This document shows positions 1 through 6,144 of a DNA stretch of 6,292 nt, in pieces. The notes beneath the pieces were generated by a model, which was given only the letters and a program-made list of their open reading frames with translations, made no database searches and was not told where the DNA came from. The translations under genes and the position numbers were made by a program. The stretch is from Verrucomicrobia bacterium UBA740. GTDB taxonomy: Bacteria; Verrucomicrobiota; Kiritimatiellia; RFP12; UBA1067. Numbering within the stretch: the first letter of the stretch is position 1; every line of letters starts with the position of its first letter. The DNA lies in assembly GCA_002298665.1 (NCBI GenBank), contig DBKW01000033.1, forward strand, positions 1 through 6,292. Reading direction: 5' to 3'.

Positions 1-3
1 TGG

Positions 4-62
4 CGTTGCGCCGGAACGGGGGTGCCGTTGCGCCGGAACGGTGACCCCGTTGCGCCGGAACG
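4..62. repeat. Three-copy 22-bp tandem repeat with near-palindromic 15-bp core
   Basis: The 15-mer CGTTGCGCCGGAACG occurs identically at 4-18, 26-40 and 48-62, so the period is exactly 22 bp. The 7-bp spacers (19-25 and 41-47) differ from each other. The core is an imperfect dyad: CGTT pairs with AACG and CG with CG around a central C, with only positions 5 and 11 mismatched. A period of 22 bp is close to two helical turns and is not a multiple of three, so it looks like noncoding DNA rather than a protein repeat. The array may continue upstream of the window. Its function is unknown; a binding-site array or a small variable tandem repeat are both possible. Confidence 0.85.
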
Positions 63-210
63 ACCCCAAACCTGCAGAAGCAGAGCTGGGGATTTGCGCG
101 GGCAGGCGTCCCTGGCGGCGCCCTGTTGCAGGATAAGTGCAGGGAAAACATGTAAACGCGTCCGTTTTCGTGAGATAACCAGGATATTTTAATTTTCTTC
201 AAAAATCCCC
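63..210. other. Intergenic stretch upstream of the tRNA promoter, no gene recognised
   Basis: No ATG-initiated ORF of useful size and no RNA family is recognised here. The first forward frame is open from base 1 to a TAA near 190, so the end of an upstream gene cannot be excluded, but the peptide looks like nothing familiar and crosses the 22-bp repeats. A CCCCA/TGGGG pair (64-68 with 87-91, 18-nt loop) and a CCCTG/CAGGG pair (121-125 with 140-144) could form weak hairpins. Neither is followed by a T-run, so neither is called as a terminator. Base composition becomes AT-rich after about 165. Confidence 0.4.
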
Positions 211-240
211 TTGCATCCGGACGGCAAAATATGATATACT
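211..240 (+). promoter_or_regulatory. Sigma70-like promoter of the tRNA cluster
   Basis: A -35 box TTGCAT (211-216) and a -10 box TATACT (235-240) are separated by 18 bp. A TG at 232-233, one base before the -10, gives an extended -10 element. The local AT-richness contrasts with the GC-rich surroundings. The predicted start at about 247 lies roughly 15 nt before the tRNA-Gly gene, as expected for a processed tRNA transcript. Confidence 0.75.
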
Positions 241-261
241 ATGCACTGTTTTCGAGAGCGT

Positions 262-337
262 GCGAGGATAACTCAGTTGGTAGAGTGCCACCTTGCCAAG
301 GTGGTTGTCGCGGGTTCGAGTCCCGTTCCTCGCTCCA
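262..337 (+). tRNA. tRNA-Gly (anticodon GCC)
   Basis: A full cloverleaf is present. The acceptor stem GCGAGGA (262-268) pairs perfectly with TCCTCGC (327-333). The D-stem is ACTC/GAGT, and the anticodon stem CCACC/GGTGG encloses the loop TTGCCAA with anticodon GCC at 295-297. The T-arm has the TTCGA motif. The discriminator base is T334 and the CCA end is encoded (335-337). It reads GGC and GGU glycine codons and is the first gene of a three-tRNA cluster, 16 nt before tRNA-Lys. Confidence 0.97.
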
Positions 338-353
338 TTCGAGACAGTGAAAT

Positions 354-429
354 GGGGGCGTAGCTCAGCTGGTAGAGCAAGTGACTCTTAATCACTGGGT
401 CCAGGGTTCGAATCCCTGCGCCCCTACCA
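354..429 (+). tRNA. tRNA-Lys (anticodon CTT)
   Basis: The acceptor stem GGGGGCG (354-360) pairs with CGCCCCT (419-425), with a G-U wobble at the first pair. The D-stem is GCTC/GAGC. The anticodon stem AGTGA/TCACT encloses CTCTTAA, giving anticodon CTT at 387-389. The T-stem CAGGG/CCCTG encloses TTCGAAT. The discriminator is A426 and the encoded CCA is 427-429. The anticodon reads AAG lysine codons, which suits a GC-rich genome. It lies 10 nt before tRNA-Phe and presumably shares its transcript. Confidence 0.97.
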
Positions 430-439
430 TTTCGATCGT

Positions 440-515
<76 letters not shown>

Positions 516-683
516 ATCTCCAAAAGATAGAGTCTTCAAAAGGCGACGTGTTGTCGGACGGGTCTCGTTTCGCCGCGGCGGATTTGGCGGACGGCGTGCG
601 GGCGCACGGGGTCGGGCGGACGGAATTCCCGCCGGTTTCGGGTGCGACGGGCGGATTTGTCGCGTGGAACGGGAGAATCGGGG

Positions 684-712
684 TTGAGGCAGGCGCGTTT
701 ATATGGTATAAT
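684..712 (+). promoter_or_regulatory. Sigma70-like promoter of the hisS operon
   Basis: A -35 box TTGAGG (684-689) and a perfect -10 TATAAT (707-712) are separated by 17 bp. A TG at 704-705 makes an extended -10. The predicted start near 719 leaves a leader of only about 17 nt, so there is no room for a T-box or attenuator in front of hisS. The 516-683 stretch before it holds only short GC-rich hairpins (for example CGTGC/GCACG at 595-608) and a 10-bp direct repeat GGCGGATTTG (577-586 and 650-659), with no gene recognised. Confidence 0.8.
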
Positions 713-735
713 GAGAGGGTGTGTAAGGAGTAAAG

Positions 736-1980
736 ATGTCCGAAAAGATTTCATTTGAGCCGCCTCGCGGGATGCGCGATTTCTATCCGGAGGATATGGT
801 GTGGCGCAATCGCGTGTTTGACGCGTTCCGGGCGGCGGGTGCCGCGGCCGGATTCGAACCGTACGACGCGTGCGTCGTCGAAAGCTACGAGCTTTTGGCG
901 CGCAAGGCGGGCGAAGAGGTCGGCGAGCAGATCTACCATTTTTACGACAAGTCCGAGCGGCATTTGGCGCTGCGGGCCGAGATGACGCCCACCTTGGCGC
1001 GCATGGTCGCCCAGCGTCAGCACGAACTGTCGTTTCCGCTGAAGTGGACCACGATCGCGCAGTGCTTCCGCTACGAACGCACGACCAAGGGGCGCAAGCG
1101 CGAACACTACCAGTGGAACGTGGACATCATCGGCGAGGATTCGGTCCTGGCCGAGGCGGAAGTCATCGGCGCGGCGTGCGACGCCTTGCGGCGCATGGGG
1201 CTTTCGTCCAAGGATTTCAAAGTCCATGTCTCCTCGCGCAAATACCTCGGCGACCTGCTGGCGGCGAGCGGGATACCCGCCTCCAAGCACGCGCAGGTGT
1301 TCCTCGCGCTCGACAAGCGCGGCAAAATGCCGGATTCCGAGATCGCCCAGATGCTGGCGGACGGCGGACTGGGGGCGGGGGAGGTCCAGGCGACGTTCGC
1401 CATCATGGACACGAAGTCGTACGCGGCGAGTCCGGAACTGGCGGAACTCTTCCGCCTGGCGGAAATAGCCGGCTTCGCCGACTGCCTGCAGTTCGACATC
1501 GGCGTCATCCGCGGGCTGAGCTACTATACGGGCATCGTGTTCGAGTGCTTCGACACGGCCGGGGAGTTCCGCGCGATTTTCGGCGGGGGACGCTACGACA
1601 ATCTGCTGACGACGATCGGGGGCGACCCGACGAGCGCGGTGGGCCTCGGGTTCGGCGACGTCGTGGTGACGGAGCTTCTGAAGGCGCGTTTGGGGGCGGA
1701 CGCGGCGAAAGCGAAGAGGGGCGTCGCCATAGGGTTCATGACGCCCGAGCAACGGGATACGGCGCTCGCGCTCGCCGCCGACCTGCGCCGCATCGGCAAG
1801 GACGTCAATCTGGCGCTGCACCCGCAAAAGCCGAAGAAGTTTTTCTCGCACGCCGACTCCACGAACGCCGCGGAGGCGGTCTATATCGGACCCGACGATG
1901 CCGCCAAGGGCGTGGCGCGCCTCAAGGACATGACCACGCGCGAAGAGAAGGAGATATGCCTGCGTTCGCCGAACTCCTAG
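736..1980 (+). CDS. hisS: Histidine--tRNA ligase (HisRS)
   Basis: This is a class II aminoacyl-tRNA synthetase, 414 aa and cytoplasmic, that charges tRNA-His using ATP. Motif 1 is the PRGMRDFYPED segment (residues 10-20). The RAEMTPTLAR segment (80-89) matches the substrate-loop region. Motif 2 begins FRYERTTKGRKREHYQ (111-126). HisRS-specific signature A is RGLSYYTGIVFE (259-270), and signature B with motif 3 begins GGGRYDNL (283-290). Residues about 328-405 form the anticodon-binding domain. The length is close to the usual ~420 aa. The ATG at 736 is fixed by AAGGAG at 725-730, spaced 5 nt. The signature A residue after GL is Ser where Asp is often seen. The PRGMRDFYPED and EMTPTLAR forms differ from the Escherichia coli type, which hints at a different bacterial clade (inference). 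The 3' end overlaps the next gene by 25 bp, so the two are probably co-transcribed. Confidence 0.97.
   Translation: MSEKISFEPPRGMRDFYPEDMVWRNRVFDAFRAAGAAAGFEPYDACVVESYELLARKAGEEVGEQIYHFYDKSERHLALRAEMTPTLARMVAQRQHELSFPLKWTTIAQCFRYERTTKGRKREHYQWNVDIIGEDSVLAEAEVIGAACDALRRMGLSSKDFKVHVSSRKYLGDLLAASGIPASKHAQVFLALDKRGKMPDSEIAQMLADGGLGAGEVQATFAIMDTKSYAASPELAELFRLAEIAGFADCLQFDIGVIRGLSYYTGIVFECFDTAGEFRAIFGGGRYDNLLTTIGGDPTSAVGLGFGDVVVTELLKARLGADAAKAKRGVAIGFMTPEQRDTALALAADLRRIGKDVNLALHPQKPKKFFSHADSTNAAEAVYIGPDDAAKGVARLKDMTTREEKEICLRSPNS
1948..1953 (+). promoter_or_regulatory. Shine-Dalgarno inside hisS with unusually short spacing
   Basis: AAGGAG lies within the hisS 3' end, only 2 nt before the ATG at 1956. 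That is closer than the usual 5-9 nt. Ribosomes ending hisS translation at 1980 would pass this start, so translational coupling is likely (inference). The next in-frame alternative, a GTG at 2004, has no Shine-Dalgarno sequence before it, which supports 1956. Confidence 0.5.
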
Positions 1981-2450
1981 CGGTCATCGCCGCGCAGCAT
2001 CCGCGCGTGCGGACCGGGCTCGAAGTCGGATTCGACAGCGAGGAGACGACGGACCTGTTCCGGAAGACGTTCGGCGGACTGTGGCTTTCGGCGCCCATGG
2101 GCGCGGACTTCCGGTATGCGGACGCGCAGTTCGAGGTGGTCGTGCTGAACGGCGACATCCTGACGCGCGAAGGGATCCGCGAGGCGCATCGCGTGCTCAA
2201 ACCGCGCGGGTGCGCCTTCTTTACGGTGAAAGAGCAGACGCGCAAGCAGGAAGGCCATACGCTCGCGTCGGTCTACCGGCTCGTCCGGGAGGGATTCGAC
2301 ATTATCGCCGTGAAACGTCCCCGCTGGTGGTTTTTGGGACGGAAGGAGCGCACGCTGACCTTTTGCCTGCGGAAGAAGGCCTGGCGCGCGGCCAAATCGT
2401 TCATCCGTTCAAAAGGATTGGTTTTCACGCCTTTCAGGGAGCGCACATGA
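1956..2450 (+). CDS. Small class I methyltransferase-like protein (degenerate SAM motif)
   Basis: This 164-aa protein resembles the back half of a class I SAM-dependent methyltransferase (Methyltransf_11 type). FEVVVLNGDILT (59-70) looks like the acidic motif II/III strand. REAHRVLKPRGCAFFTV (75-91) matches the family's helix, LKPxG turn and strand. A WW pair and a basic C-terminus follow (124-164). The usual GxGxG loop of motif I is absent: the corresponding place reads LEVGFDSEET (22-31), with a single Gly. It may therefore be a non-catalytic or divergent member, and no substrate can be named. The frame is open upstream to 870, but that part lies antiphase within hisS, so the gene starts at 1956. 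It overlaps hisS by 25 bp and the Sel1 gene by ATGA, which points to a three-gene transcript. Confidence 0.7.
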   Translation: MPAFAELLAVIAAQHPRVRTGLEVGFDSEETTDLFRKTFGGLWLSAPMGADFRYADAQFEVVVLNGDILTREGIREAHRVLKPRGCAFFTVKEQTRKQEGHTLASVYRLVREGFDIIAVKRPRWWFLGRKERTLTFCLRKKAWRAAKSFIRSKGLVFTPFRERT

Positions 2451-3556
2451 AAAAGTTCCTCGTCATTCTGGCTGTCGCCGGCCTTGTTTCCGGGCTCGTG
2501 GCCGCGCCCAACCGGGCGCAGGCCATCATGCAACTTCTGAATTCGCGCAGCTCGGGCAGCCCGAAGGGATACGCGGACGCCGCGGTGGTCGTCGCCGAAG
2601 ACGCCGCGCAGGGGCGTCCCCTGCAGCAATTCGTCCTGGCGCTGGTCTCGCAGGAGCCGGGCGCGCCGGCCGCCGCGCGGTTGCCGGCCGAAAAGCGCAA
2701 GGCGTATCTGGACGCATCCCGGGCGAAAATCAGGAATCTCGCCGAGAAACGCGGCAATGCGCTCGCTTGGTATCTGCTTTCGCTCGAGAACAACGACGAA
2801 CACATGCTCCAGCGCGCGGCGGACGGCGACAATGTGCAGGCGCTGAACGCGTGGGGGTCGCTGAACGTCGTGCGGGCCTTCCGCGCGGCGGAGACGATGG
2901 CGCCAGAGGAAAAGGAACGCATCCTCAAGTCGAGTTTCGACTGCTTCCAGCGCGCCGCCAACCAGGACGATCCCAACGGACTCTACAACCTGGGCACGTG
3001 CTATGCGCGGGGAATCGGGTGCGAACCGGACGCGCTCAAGGCGTTCACCTGCTTCAAACGCGCGGCGAAGGCGGGGCATCCCGAGGCGCTGAACAACATG
3101 GGCGCGTGCTACCGCGAGGGGATTTCGGTCGCAAAGGACCTGAACGCGGCCACGCGCTATTTCAAGGAAAGCGCCGCGCTTGGCAATGCGTTCGGGGAAC
3201 TCAACTACGCGTTCGCGCTTTCGCGCGGCGAAGGGACGCCCCAGGACGACGTGCAGGCGGCGGACTATTTTCGCCGCGCCGCCGAACAGGGGAACGCCGC
3301 GGCGCTGAACGCCTACGCGATGTGCTACTTCAACGGGAAGGGCGTGCCGAAAAACGAAGCGCGCGCCTTCGATCTTCTGACCCAGGCCGCCCGCAAGGGG
3401 CTGCCGCAGGCGATGGACAATCTCGCGATCTTCTACGACCGCGGACTGGGGGGCGTCGCGAAGGACGAGAAGATGGCGCTCGTCTGGAAAGTGCGCGGGA
3501 AAGCCGCGCGCGGGAGCCGGGAAGCTCAGGCCTGGCTCAACAAAAACGGTTACTAA
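2447..3556 (+). CDS. Secreted Sel1-repeat (TPR-like) protein
   Basis: This 369-aa protein has a Sec-type signal peptide: the MKK start, a hydrophobic core (4-20), and likely cleavage after AQA (24-26). Residues 30-125 are helical, Ala-rich and without a recognised domain. A Sel1 solenoid follows, with one divergent unit near 129-176 and clear ~36-residue units starting near 177, 213, 250, 286 and 322. They carry the pattern LGxxYxxGxG...A...F..AA..G (for example NLGTCYARGIG at 181-191). Sel1 repeats are protein-interaction scaffolds, and exported forms act at the envelope; the partner here is unknown. The start is set by AGGGAG at 2436-2441 (5-nt spacing) and by the ATGA overlap with the preceding gene, typical of translational coupling. 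No intrinsic terminator is seen after the TAA. Confidence 0.9.
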   Translation: MKKFLVILAVAGLVSGLVAAPNRAQAIMQLLNSRSSGSPKGYADAAVVVAEDAAQGRPLQQFVLALVSQEPGAPAAARLPAEKRKAYLDASRAKIRNLAEKRGNALAWYLLSLENNDEHMLQRAADGDNVQALNAWGSLNVVRAFRAAETMAPEEKERILKSSFDCFQRAANQDDPNGLYNLGTCYARGIGCEPDALKAFTCFKRAAKAGHPEALNNMGACYREGISVAKDLNAATRYFKESAALGNAFGELNYAFALSRGEGTPQDDVQAADYFRRAAEQGNAAALNAYAMCYFNGKGVPKNEARAFDLLTQAARKGLPQAMDNLAIFYDRGLGGVAKDEKMALVWKVRGKAARGSREAQAWLNKNGY

Positions 3557-3565
3557 GTCCACGTT

Positions 3566-3604
3566 TTAACAGAATGCTAACAAAACCTTTACGAATTCCT
3601 CATG
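3566..3604 (+). promoter_or_regulatory. Pho-box-like array of 11-bp-phased TTAACA repeats
   Basis: TTAACA (3566-3571) and CTAACA (3577-3582) are followed in exact 11-bp steps by the weaker TTTACG (3588-3593) and CTCATG (3599-3604). Known boxes for PhoB/PhoP-type response regulators are direct repeats of about 7 bp at 11-bp phase, with TTAACA in Bacillus and a TTAA core in cyanobacteria. They usually end about 10 bp before a -10 box. Here the last unit ends 9 bp before TATAAT, and the gene downstream is a Na/Pi cotransporter. The first two repeats are clear and the last two are degenerate. That a PhoB-like regulator binds here is inference. Confidence 0.45.
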
Positions 3605-3613
3605 CCAATTTCG

Positions 3614-3619
3614 TATAAT
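3614..3619 (+). promoter_or_regulatory. -10 box of the Na/Pi cotransporter promoter
   Basis: The perfect TATAAT lies in an AT-rich gap after the GC-rich Sel1 gene. At the 17-bp position (3591-3596) the sequence is ACGAAT, which is not a -35 box; the nearest candidate, TTTACG, would need a 20-bp spacer. A strong -10 with no -35 is typical of activator-dependent promoters. The predicted start is near 3626, giving a leader of about 26 nt. Confidence 0.65.
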
Positions 3620-3651
3620 CCTAACACTACGCAACGAATATAAGGATAAGA

Positions 3652-5334
3652 ATGCACTATTTGCAACTGACTATAACCGTTCTGGGCGGGCTGGCGATAT
3701 TCGTCTATGGCATGGGGCTCATGTCCGAAGGCCTCACGCAAATCGCCGGTGCGCGCATGAAGGCGGTGTTGGCCTATGTGACGCGGAATCGCTTTTTGGC
3801 CATTTTCGCCGGTGCGGCCGTCACGGCGCTCATCCAGAGTTCCTCGGCCACGACGGTTATGACGGTCGGATTCGTGAATGCGGGACTTCTCACGCTCCAG
3901 CAGGCCATCGGCGTGATTTTCGGCGCGAATATCGGCACGACGGTCACGGGACAGCTCGTTTCCTTCAAGCTGGATGACCTCGCCCTGCCCTCCATCATCA
4001 TCGGTGTGGCGGGGCTTCTTGTTTCGCGCAAGCCCGAGTTGCGCGGCACGTGGCGGACGATTCTGGGTTTCGGTTTCCTATTCTATGGTATGATGACGAT
4101 GTCCAGCGAGCTCAAGATCGTCGCCAAAATGCCGGAATTCATCGAGATTTTCCGCACCTTCAATTGTGCGCCTTCCGCGGCCGGCTTCCTGCCGTTCTGG
4201 AGCGTTCTCGGCGCCGTGACGGTCGGCACGCTCTGCACGGTTCTCGTGCAGAGTTCGTCGGCGACGATCGGCATAACCATCGCGCTCGCCGAAGCGGGGC
4301 TTCTGGATATCTGGACGGCCGTTCCGATCGTCCTGGGCGACAACATCGGCACGACGGTCACGGCGGCCCTGGCGGCGGTCAACACGACGGCGAATGCGCG
4401 GCGGACGGCGCTGGCGCATGCGCTGTTCAATATCATCGGCACGATGCTCCTGCTTTCCACCTTCTGCATCGTCTGTTCGAACGCCGCAGGCGAGAGAGGT
4501 CCCGTTTTCTTCCATCTCGTGAATGCCGCCGCGTCGGGCGACGTCTTCAAGAACGAGCATTTGGGACGCCACATCGCCATGGCGCACACCATATTCAACG
4601 TGACGAATGTCGTCGTGCTGTGCGGCTTTATCCCGCTTCTGGCGCGTCTGTGCGCCTGGATCATCCCCGGCGACCGGCAACGCCACGCCGTCATGCTGGA
4701 GCCCCATCTCCTGGCCGCGCCGGATATCGCCCTGCATGCGACGACGCACGCGCTGGCGGATATGACGCGCCGGGCGTGGACCATCGCCTCCGTCGCCCTG
4801 AACAACTGCCTGGGCAAGACGGATGCGGACCCCGAGTCGATGCAGAAGGCGGAGCAGGAAATCGATACGCTCCAGTCGAACATCCGCGATTATCTCGTCG
4901 CCATCTCGCAGCGCAAGCTGACCGACCGCCAGGCGCACATGATCCCGGAACTCATTCATTGCGCGAACGACGCCGAGCGCATTTCGGATCTTGCCCTGCG
5001 CATCTACCGCAAAACGACGCGCATCCGCCGCGGAGGTCTCCCGCCGGACGCCCTGGAAGGGATTACGAGCCTCATCAACAGCGTGCGGATCCTGGCGCGC
5101 GATACGGTGATTTCGGTGCGGGACGAAAAGCCGCGGGCCGAACTTTTGGCGAAAAAAGAGGCGGCGATCCATGCGGAAGCCAAGCAGCTTTCGAAGGATT
5201 TTTCGCAACACCTCGGCGGGGCGGATGAACAGAATGCCGTGGGCGAAATAGCCTTCTTGTCCGTCCTGTCCGGACTGCGGGATATCGCGCGGCACTTGGG
5301 GAACATCGCCGTGCGTGTGTCGGCTTTCGTCTGA
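3652..5334 (+). CDS. Na+/phosphate cotransporter with C-terminal PhoU-like domain (YjbB/NptA-type)
   Basis: This 560-aa inner-membrane protein belongs to the PF02690 Na/Pi cotransporter family. It has the two inverted halves of the family, each with a QSSSAT motif (62-67 and 200-205) followed by a G-x-NIGTTVT segment (91-99 and 229-237). These motifs are known to line the substrate and Na+ path. Hydrophobic segments fill about 5-24, 47-73, 82-125, 134-152, 180-242, 253-276 and 305-338. Residues about 355-560 are soluble, helical and charged, and resemble PhoU, as in Escherichia coli YjbB (about 543 aa). Family members move phosphate with Na+, and YjbB has been linked to phosphate export, so direction cannot be read from sequence. 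The ATG at 3652 follows AAGGA (3642-3646) with 5-nt spacing. The gene appears monocistronic, with a possible phosphate-responsive promoter. Confidence 0.95.
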   Translation: MHYLQLTITVLGGLAIFVYGMGLMSEGLTQIAGARMKAVLAYVTRNRFLAIFAGAAVTALIQSSSATTVMTVGFVNAGLLTLQQAIGVIFGANIGTTVTGQLVSFKLDDLALPSIIIGVAGLLVSRKPELRGTWRTILGFGFLFYGMMTMSSELKIVAKMPEFIEIFRTFNCAPSAAGFLPFWSVLGAVTVGTLCTVLVQSSSATIGITIALAEAGLLDIWTAVPIVLGDNIGTTVTAALAAVNTTANARRTALAHALFNIIGTMLLLSTFCIVCSNAAGERGPVFFHLVNAAASGDVFKNEHLGRHIAMAHTIFNVTNVVVLCGFIPLLARLCAWIIPGDRQRHAVMLEPHLLAAPDIALHATTHALADMTRRAWTIASVALNNCLGKTDADPESMQKAEQEIDTLQSNIRDYLVAISQRKLTDRQAHMIPELIHCANDAERISDLALRIYRKTTRIRRGGLPPDALEGITSLINSVRILARDTVISVRDEKPRAELLAKKEAAIHAEAKQLSKDFSQHLGGADEQNAVGEIAFLSVLSGLRDIARHLGNIAVRVSAFV

Positions 5335-5341
5335 GTCAAGC

Positions 5342-5367
5342 GTGCGCACGGGCGCGCCCAAGCGCAT
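5342..5367 (+). other. GC-rich stem-loop after the Na/Pi gene
   Basis: GTGCGC (5342-5347) pairs with GCGCAT (5362-5367, one G-U). A 2x2 internal loop follows, then GGG/CCC around a CGCG tetraloop (5350-5359). It begins 8 nt after the stop codon, where a terminator or mRNA-stabilising hairpin would sit. No T-run follows directly; the nearest, ATTTT, is at 5396-5400. It is therefore not called as an intrinsic terminator. Confidence 0.4.
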
Positions 5368-5404
5368 CCGGGGCGGAAAATCCGAACGATGAGTAATTTT
5401 GTGC

Positions 5405-5433
5405 TTGCAATTCTGCGTAAATGATGTTATTAT
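5405..5433 (+). promoter_or_regulatory. Sigma70-like promoter of the HU gene
   Basis: A -35 box TTGCAA (5405-5410) and a -10 box TATTAT (5428-5433) are spaced 17 bp apart, with TG at 5425-5426 giving an extended -10. The -35 resembles that of the tRNA promoter (TTGCAT), consistent with one housekeeping sigma factor. TATACT at 5433-5438 is an alternative -10, but its spacer would be 22 bp. The leader is about 60 nt. Confidence 0.7.
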
Positions 5434-5467
5434 ATACTTGTATGCATGCGGGAGTGGTTCTCGTATG

Positions 5468-5480
5468 AGTAGTATCTACT
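5468..5480 (+). promoter_or_regulatory. Small hairpin/dyad in the HU leader
   Basis: AGTAG (5468-5472) and CTACT (5476-5480) form a perfect 5-bp inverted repeat around TAT, ending 6 nt before the Shine-Dalgarno AAGGA (5487-5491). It could be a weak RNA hairpin affecting initiation or a DNA operator half-site pair. With five mostly weak base pairs it may also be chance. Confidence 0.3.
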
Positions 5481-5499
5481 AAATACAAGGATAACAAGA

Positions 5500-5805
5500 A
5501 TGGCTAAGAAAGAAATCGTTCCTACGACGAAGAGCGGCATTTTGGCGGCGCTTGCGGAAACCGGTAAGATTACCAAGAAGCAGGCGAGCGACATTTATGA
5601 TCGTCTCCTCGACCTTTCGATCAAAGGCGCCAAGCAGGAAGAGAAGGGCTATATGCTTCCCGGCTTCGGCAAGGTGAAACTCGTCAAGCGTCCGGCGCGC
5701 ATGGGGCGCAACCCTTCGACGGGCGAGACCATCAAGATCAAAGCCAAGACGGTCGTCAAGATCGTGGCGTGCAAGGCACTCAAGGACGCCATTCTCGGCA
5801 AGTAA
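5500..5805 (+). CDS. HU/IHF-family DNA-binding protein
   Basis: This 101-aa basic, Lys-rich nucleoid protein binds and bends DNA as a dimer. Residues 11-50 match the helical dimerisation half. Residues 55-74 (GFGKVKLVKRP...NPST) fit the HU/IHF family signature fully: G55, F56, V59, R64, R67, G69, N71, P72 and T74 are in register. P72 is the proline that inserts into the DNA minor groove at the tip of the beta arm. The C-terminal helix is about 82-99. The length is slightly above the usual ~90 aa because of a short N-terminal extension. The ATG at 5500 follows AAGGA with 8-nt spacing. It has its own promoter and terminator, so it is monocistronic and probably highly expressed. HU versus IHF subtype cannot be decided from sequence alone. 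Confidence 0.95.
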   Translation: MAKKEIVPTTKSGILAALAETGKITKKQASDIYDRLLDLSIKGAKQEEKGYMLPGFGKVKLVKRPARMGRNPSTGETIKIKAKTVVKIVACKALKDAILGK

Positions 5806-5826
5806 GATTTCGAAGGTTCTGAATCC

Positions 5827-5840
5827 GCCGCGCACGCGGC
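5827..5840 (+). other. Accessory hairpin just before the HU terminator
   Basis: GCCGC (5827-5831) pairs perfectly with GCGGC (5836-5840) around a GCAC loop. It lies 6 nt before the terminator stem and 21 nt after the HU stop codon. It may stabilise the mRNA 3' end or simply reflect GC-rich sequence. Confidence 0.4.
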
Positions 5841-5846
5841 AAAAGG

Positions 5847-5876
5847 GGGTGTCGCGCTCGCGCGGCACCCTTTCTT
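5847..5876 (+). terminator. Intrinsic terminator of the HU gene
   Basis: GGGTGTCGCG (5847-5856) pairs with CGCGGCACCC (5861-5870) over 10 bp with one G-U wobble and a CTCG tetraloop. TTTCTT follows (5871-5876), and AAAA lies just upstream of the stem. It begins 41 nt after the HU stop codon. This is the only convincing Rho-independent terminator in the window. Confidence 0.88.
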
Positions 5877-6097
5877 GGTTGTCAGCGGCGGGAAGCTTCT
5901 GAGGCAAGTCCGCGTGCAGGGCTAGACGCGCTCCTTTTCTGCACGGGCAAAAACACCCTGCCAAACTCTAAAACGAAGTATTGAGGTGAAGGAGACAAGT
6001 TCTGTGGGGAACGATAGAGGGGGCGGGGATAATTGACTGCGTAGAAAATGTAGAAGAAACTCCGAGGGGCACAAAGGTTCCACACGCCCCGCCACCC

Positions 6098-6144
6098 CCT
6101 ACTCGTCCCACCCCGGGACAACTGGGACAGCTCGGACGAGTAGG
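6098..6144. repeat. Perfect 11-bp inverted repeat sharing one array unit
   Basis: CCTACTCGTCC (6098-6108) is the exact reverse complement of GGACGAGTAGG (6134-6144), with 25 nt between. The right arm is unit 3 of the 9-bp array plus the start of unit 4. The left arm is an isolated inverted copy matching that unit even in its variable triplet (GAG). A shorter GTCCC/GGGAC pair (6105-6109 with 6115-6119) offers an alternative fold. Confidence 0.8.

Noticed and set aside
4..62. CRISPR array
   Set aside because: The repeats are 15 bp with 7-bp spacers. CRISPR arrays have repeats and spacers of about 25-40 bp, and no cas gene is present.
516..735. T-box or other riboswitch leader for hisS
   Set aside because: The promoter at 684-712 leaves a leader of only about 17 nt. 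No specifier loop, antiterminator or terminator pair is seen.
870..1955. N-terminal extension of the methyltransferase-like gene through hisS
   Set aside because: This part is out of frame inside hisS, and its translation is Arg/Gly-rich junk typical of an alternative frame in GC-rich DNA.
4078..5367. A 429-aa minus-strand ORF opposite the Na/Pi gene, and similar long antisense ORFs at 751-1851 and 2273-3562
   Set aside because: They are Arg-rich shadow frames produced by GC-rich codon use on the true + strand genes, with no domains and no promoter or ribosome-binding evidence.
6033..6061. Promoter starting at TTGACT
   Set aside because: The -35-like box is good, but the sequence 16-18 bp downstream (around 6055-6061) is GAAACT-like and not a -10.
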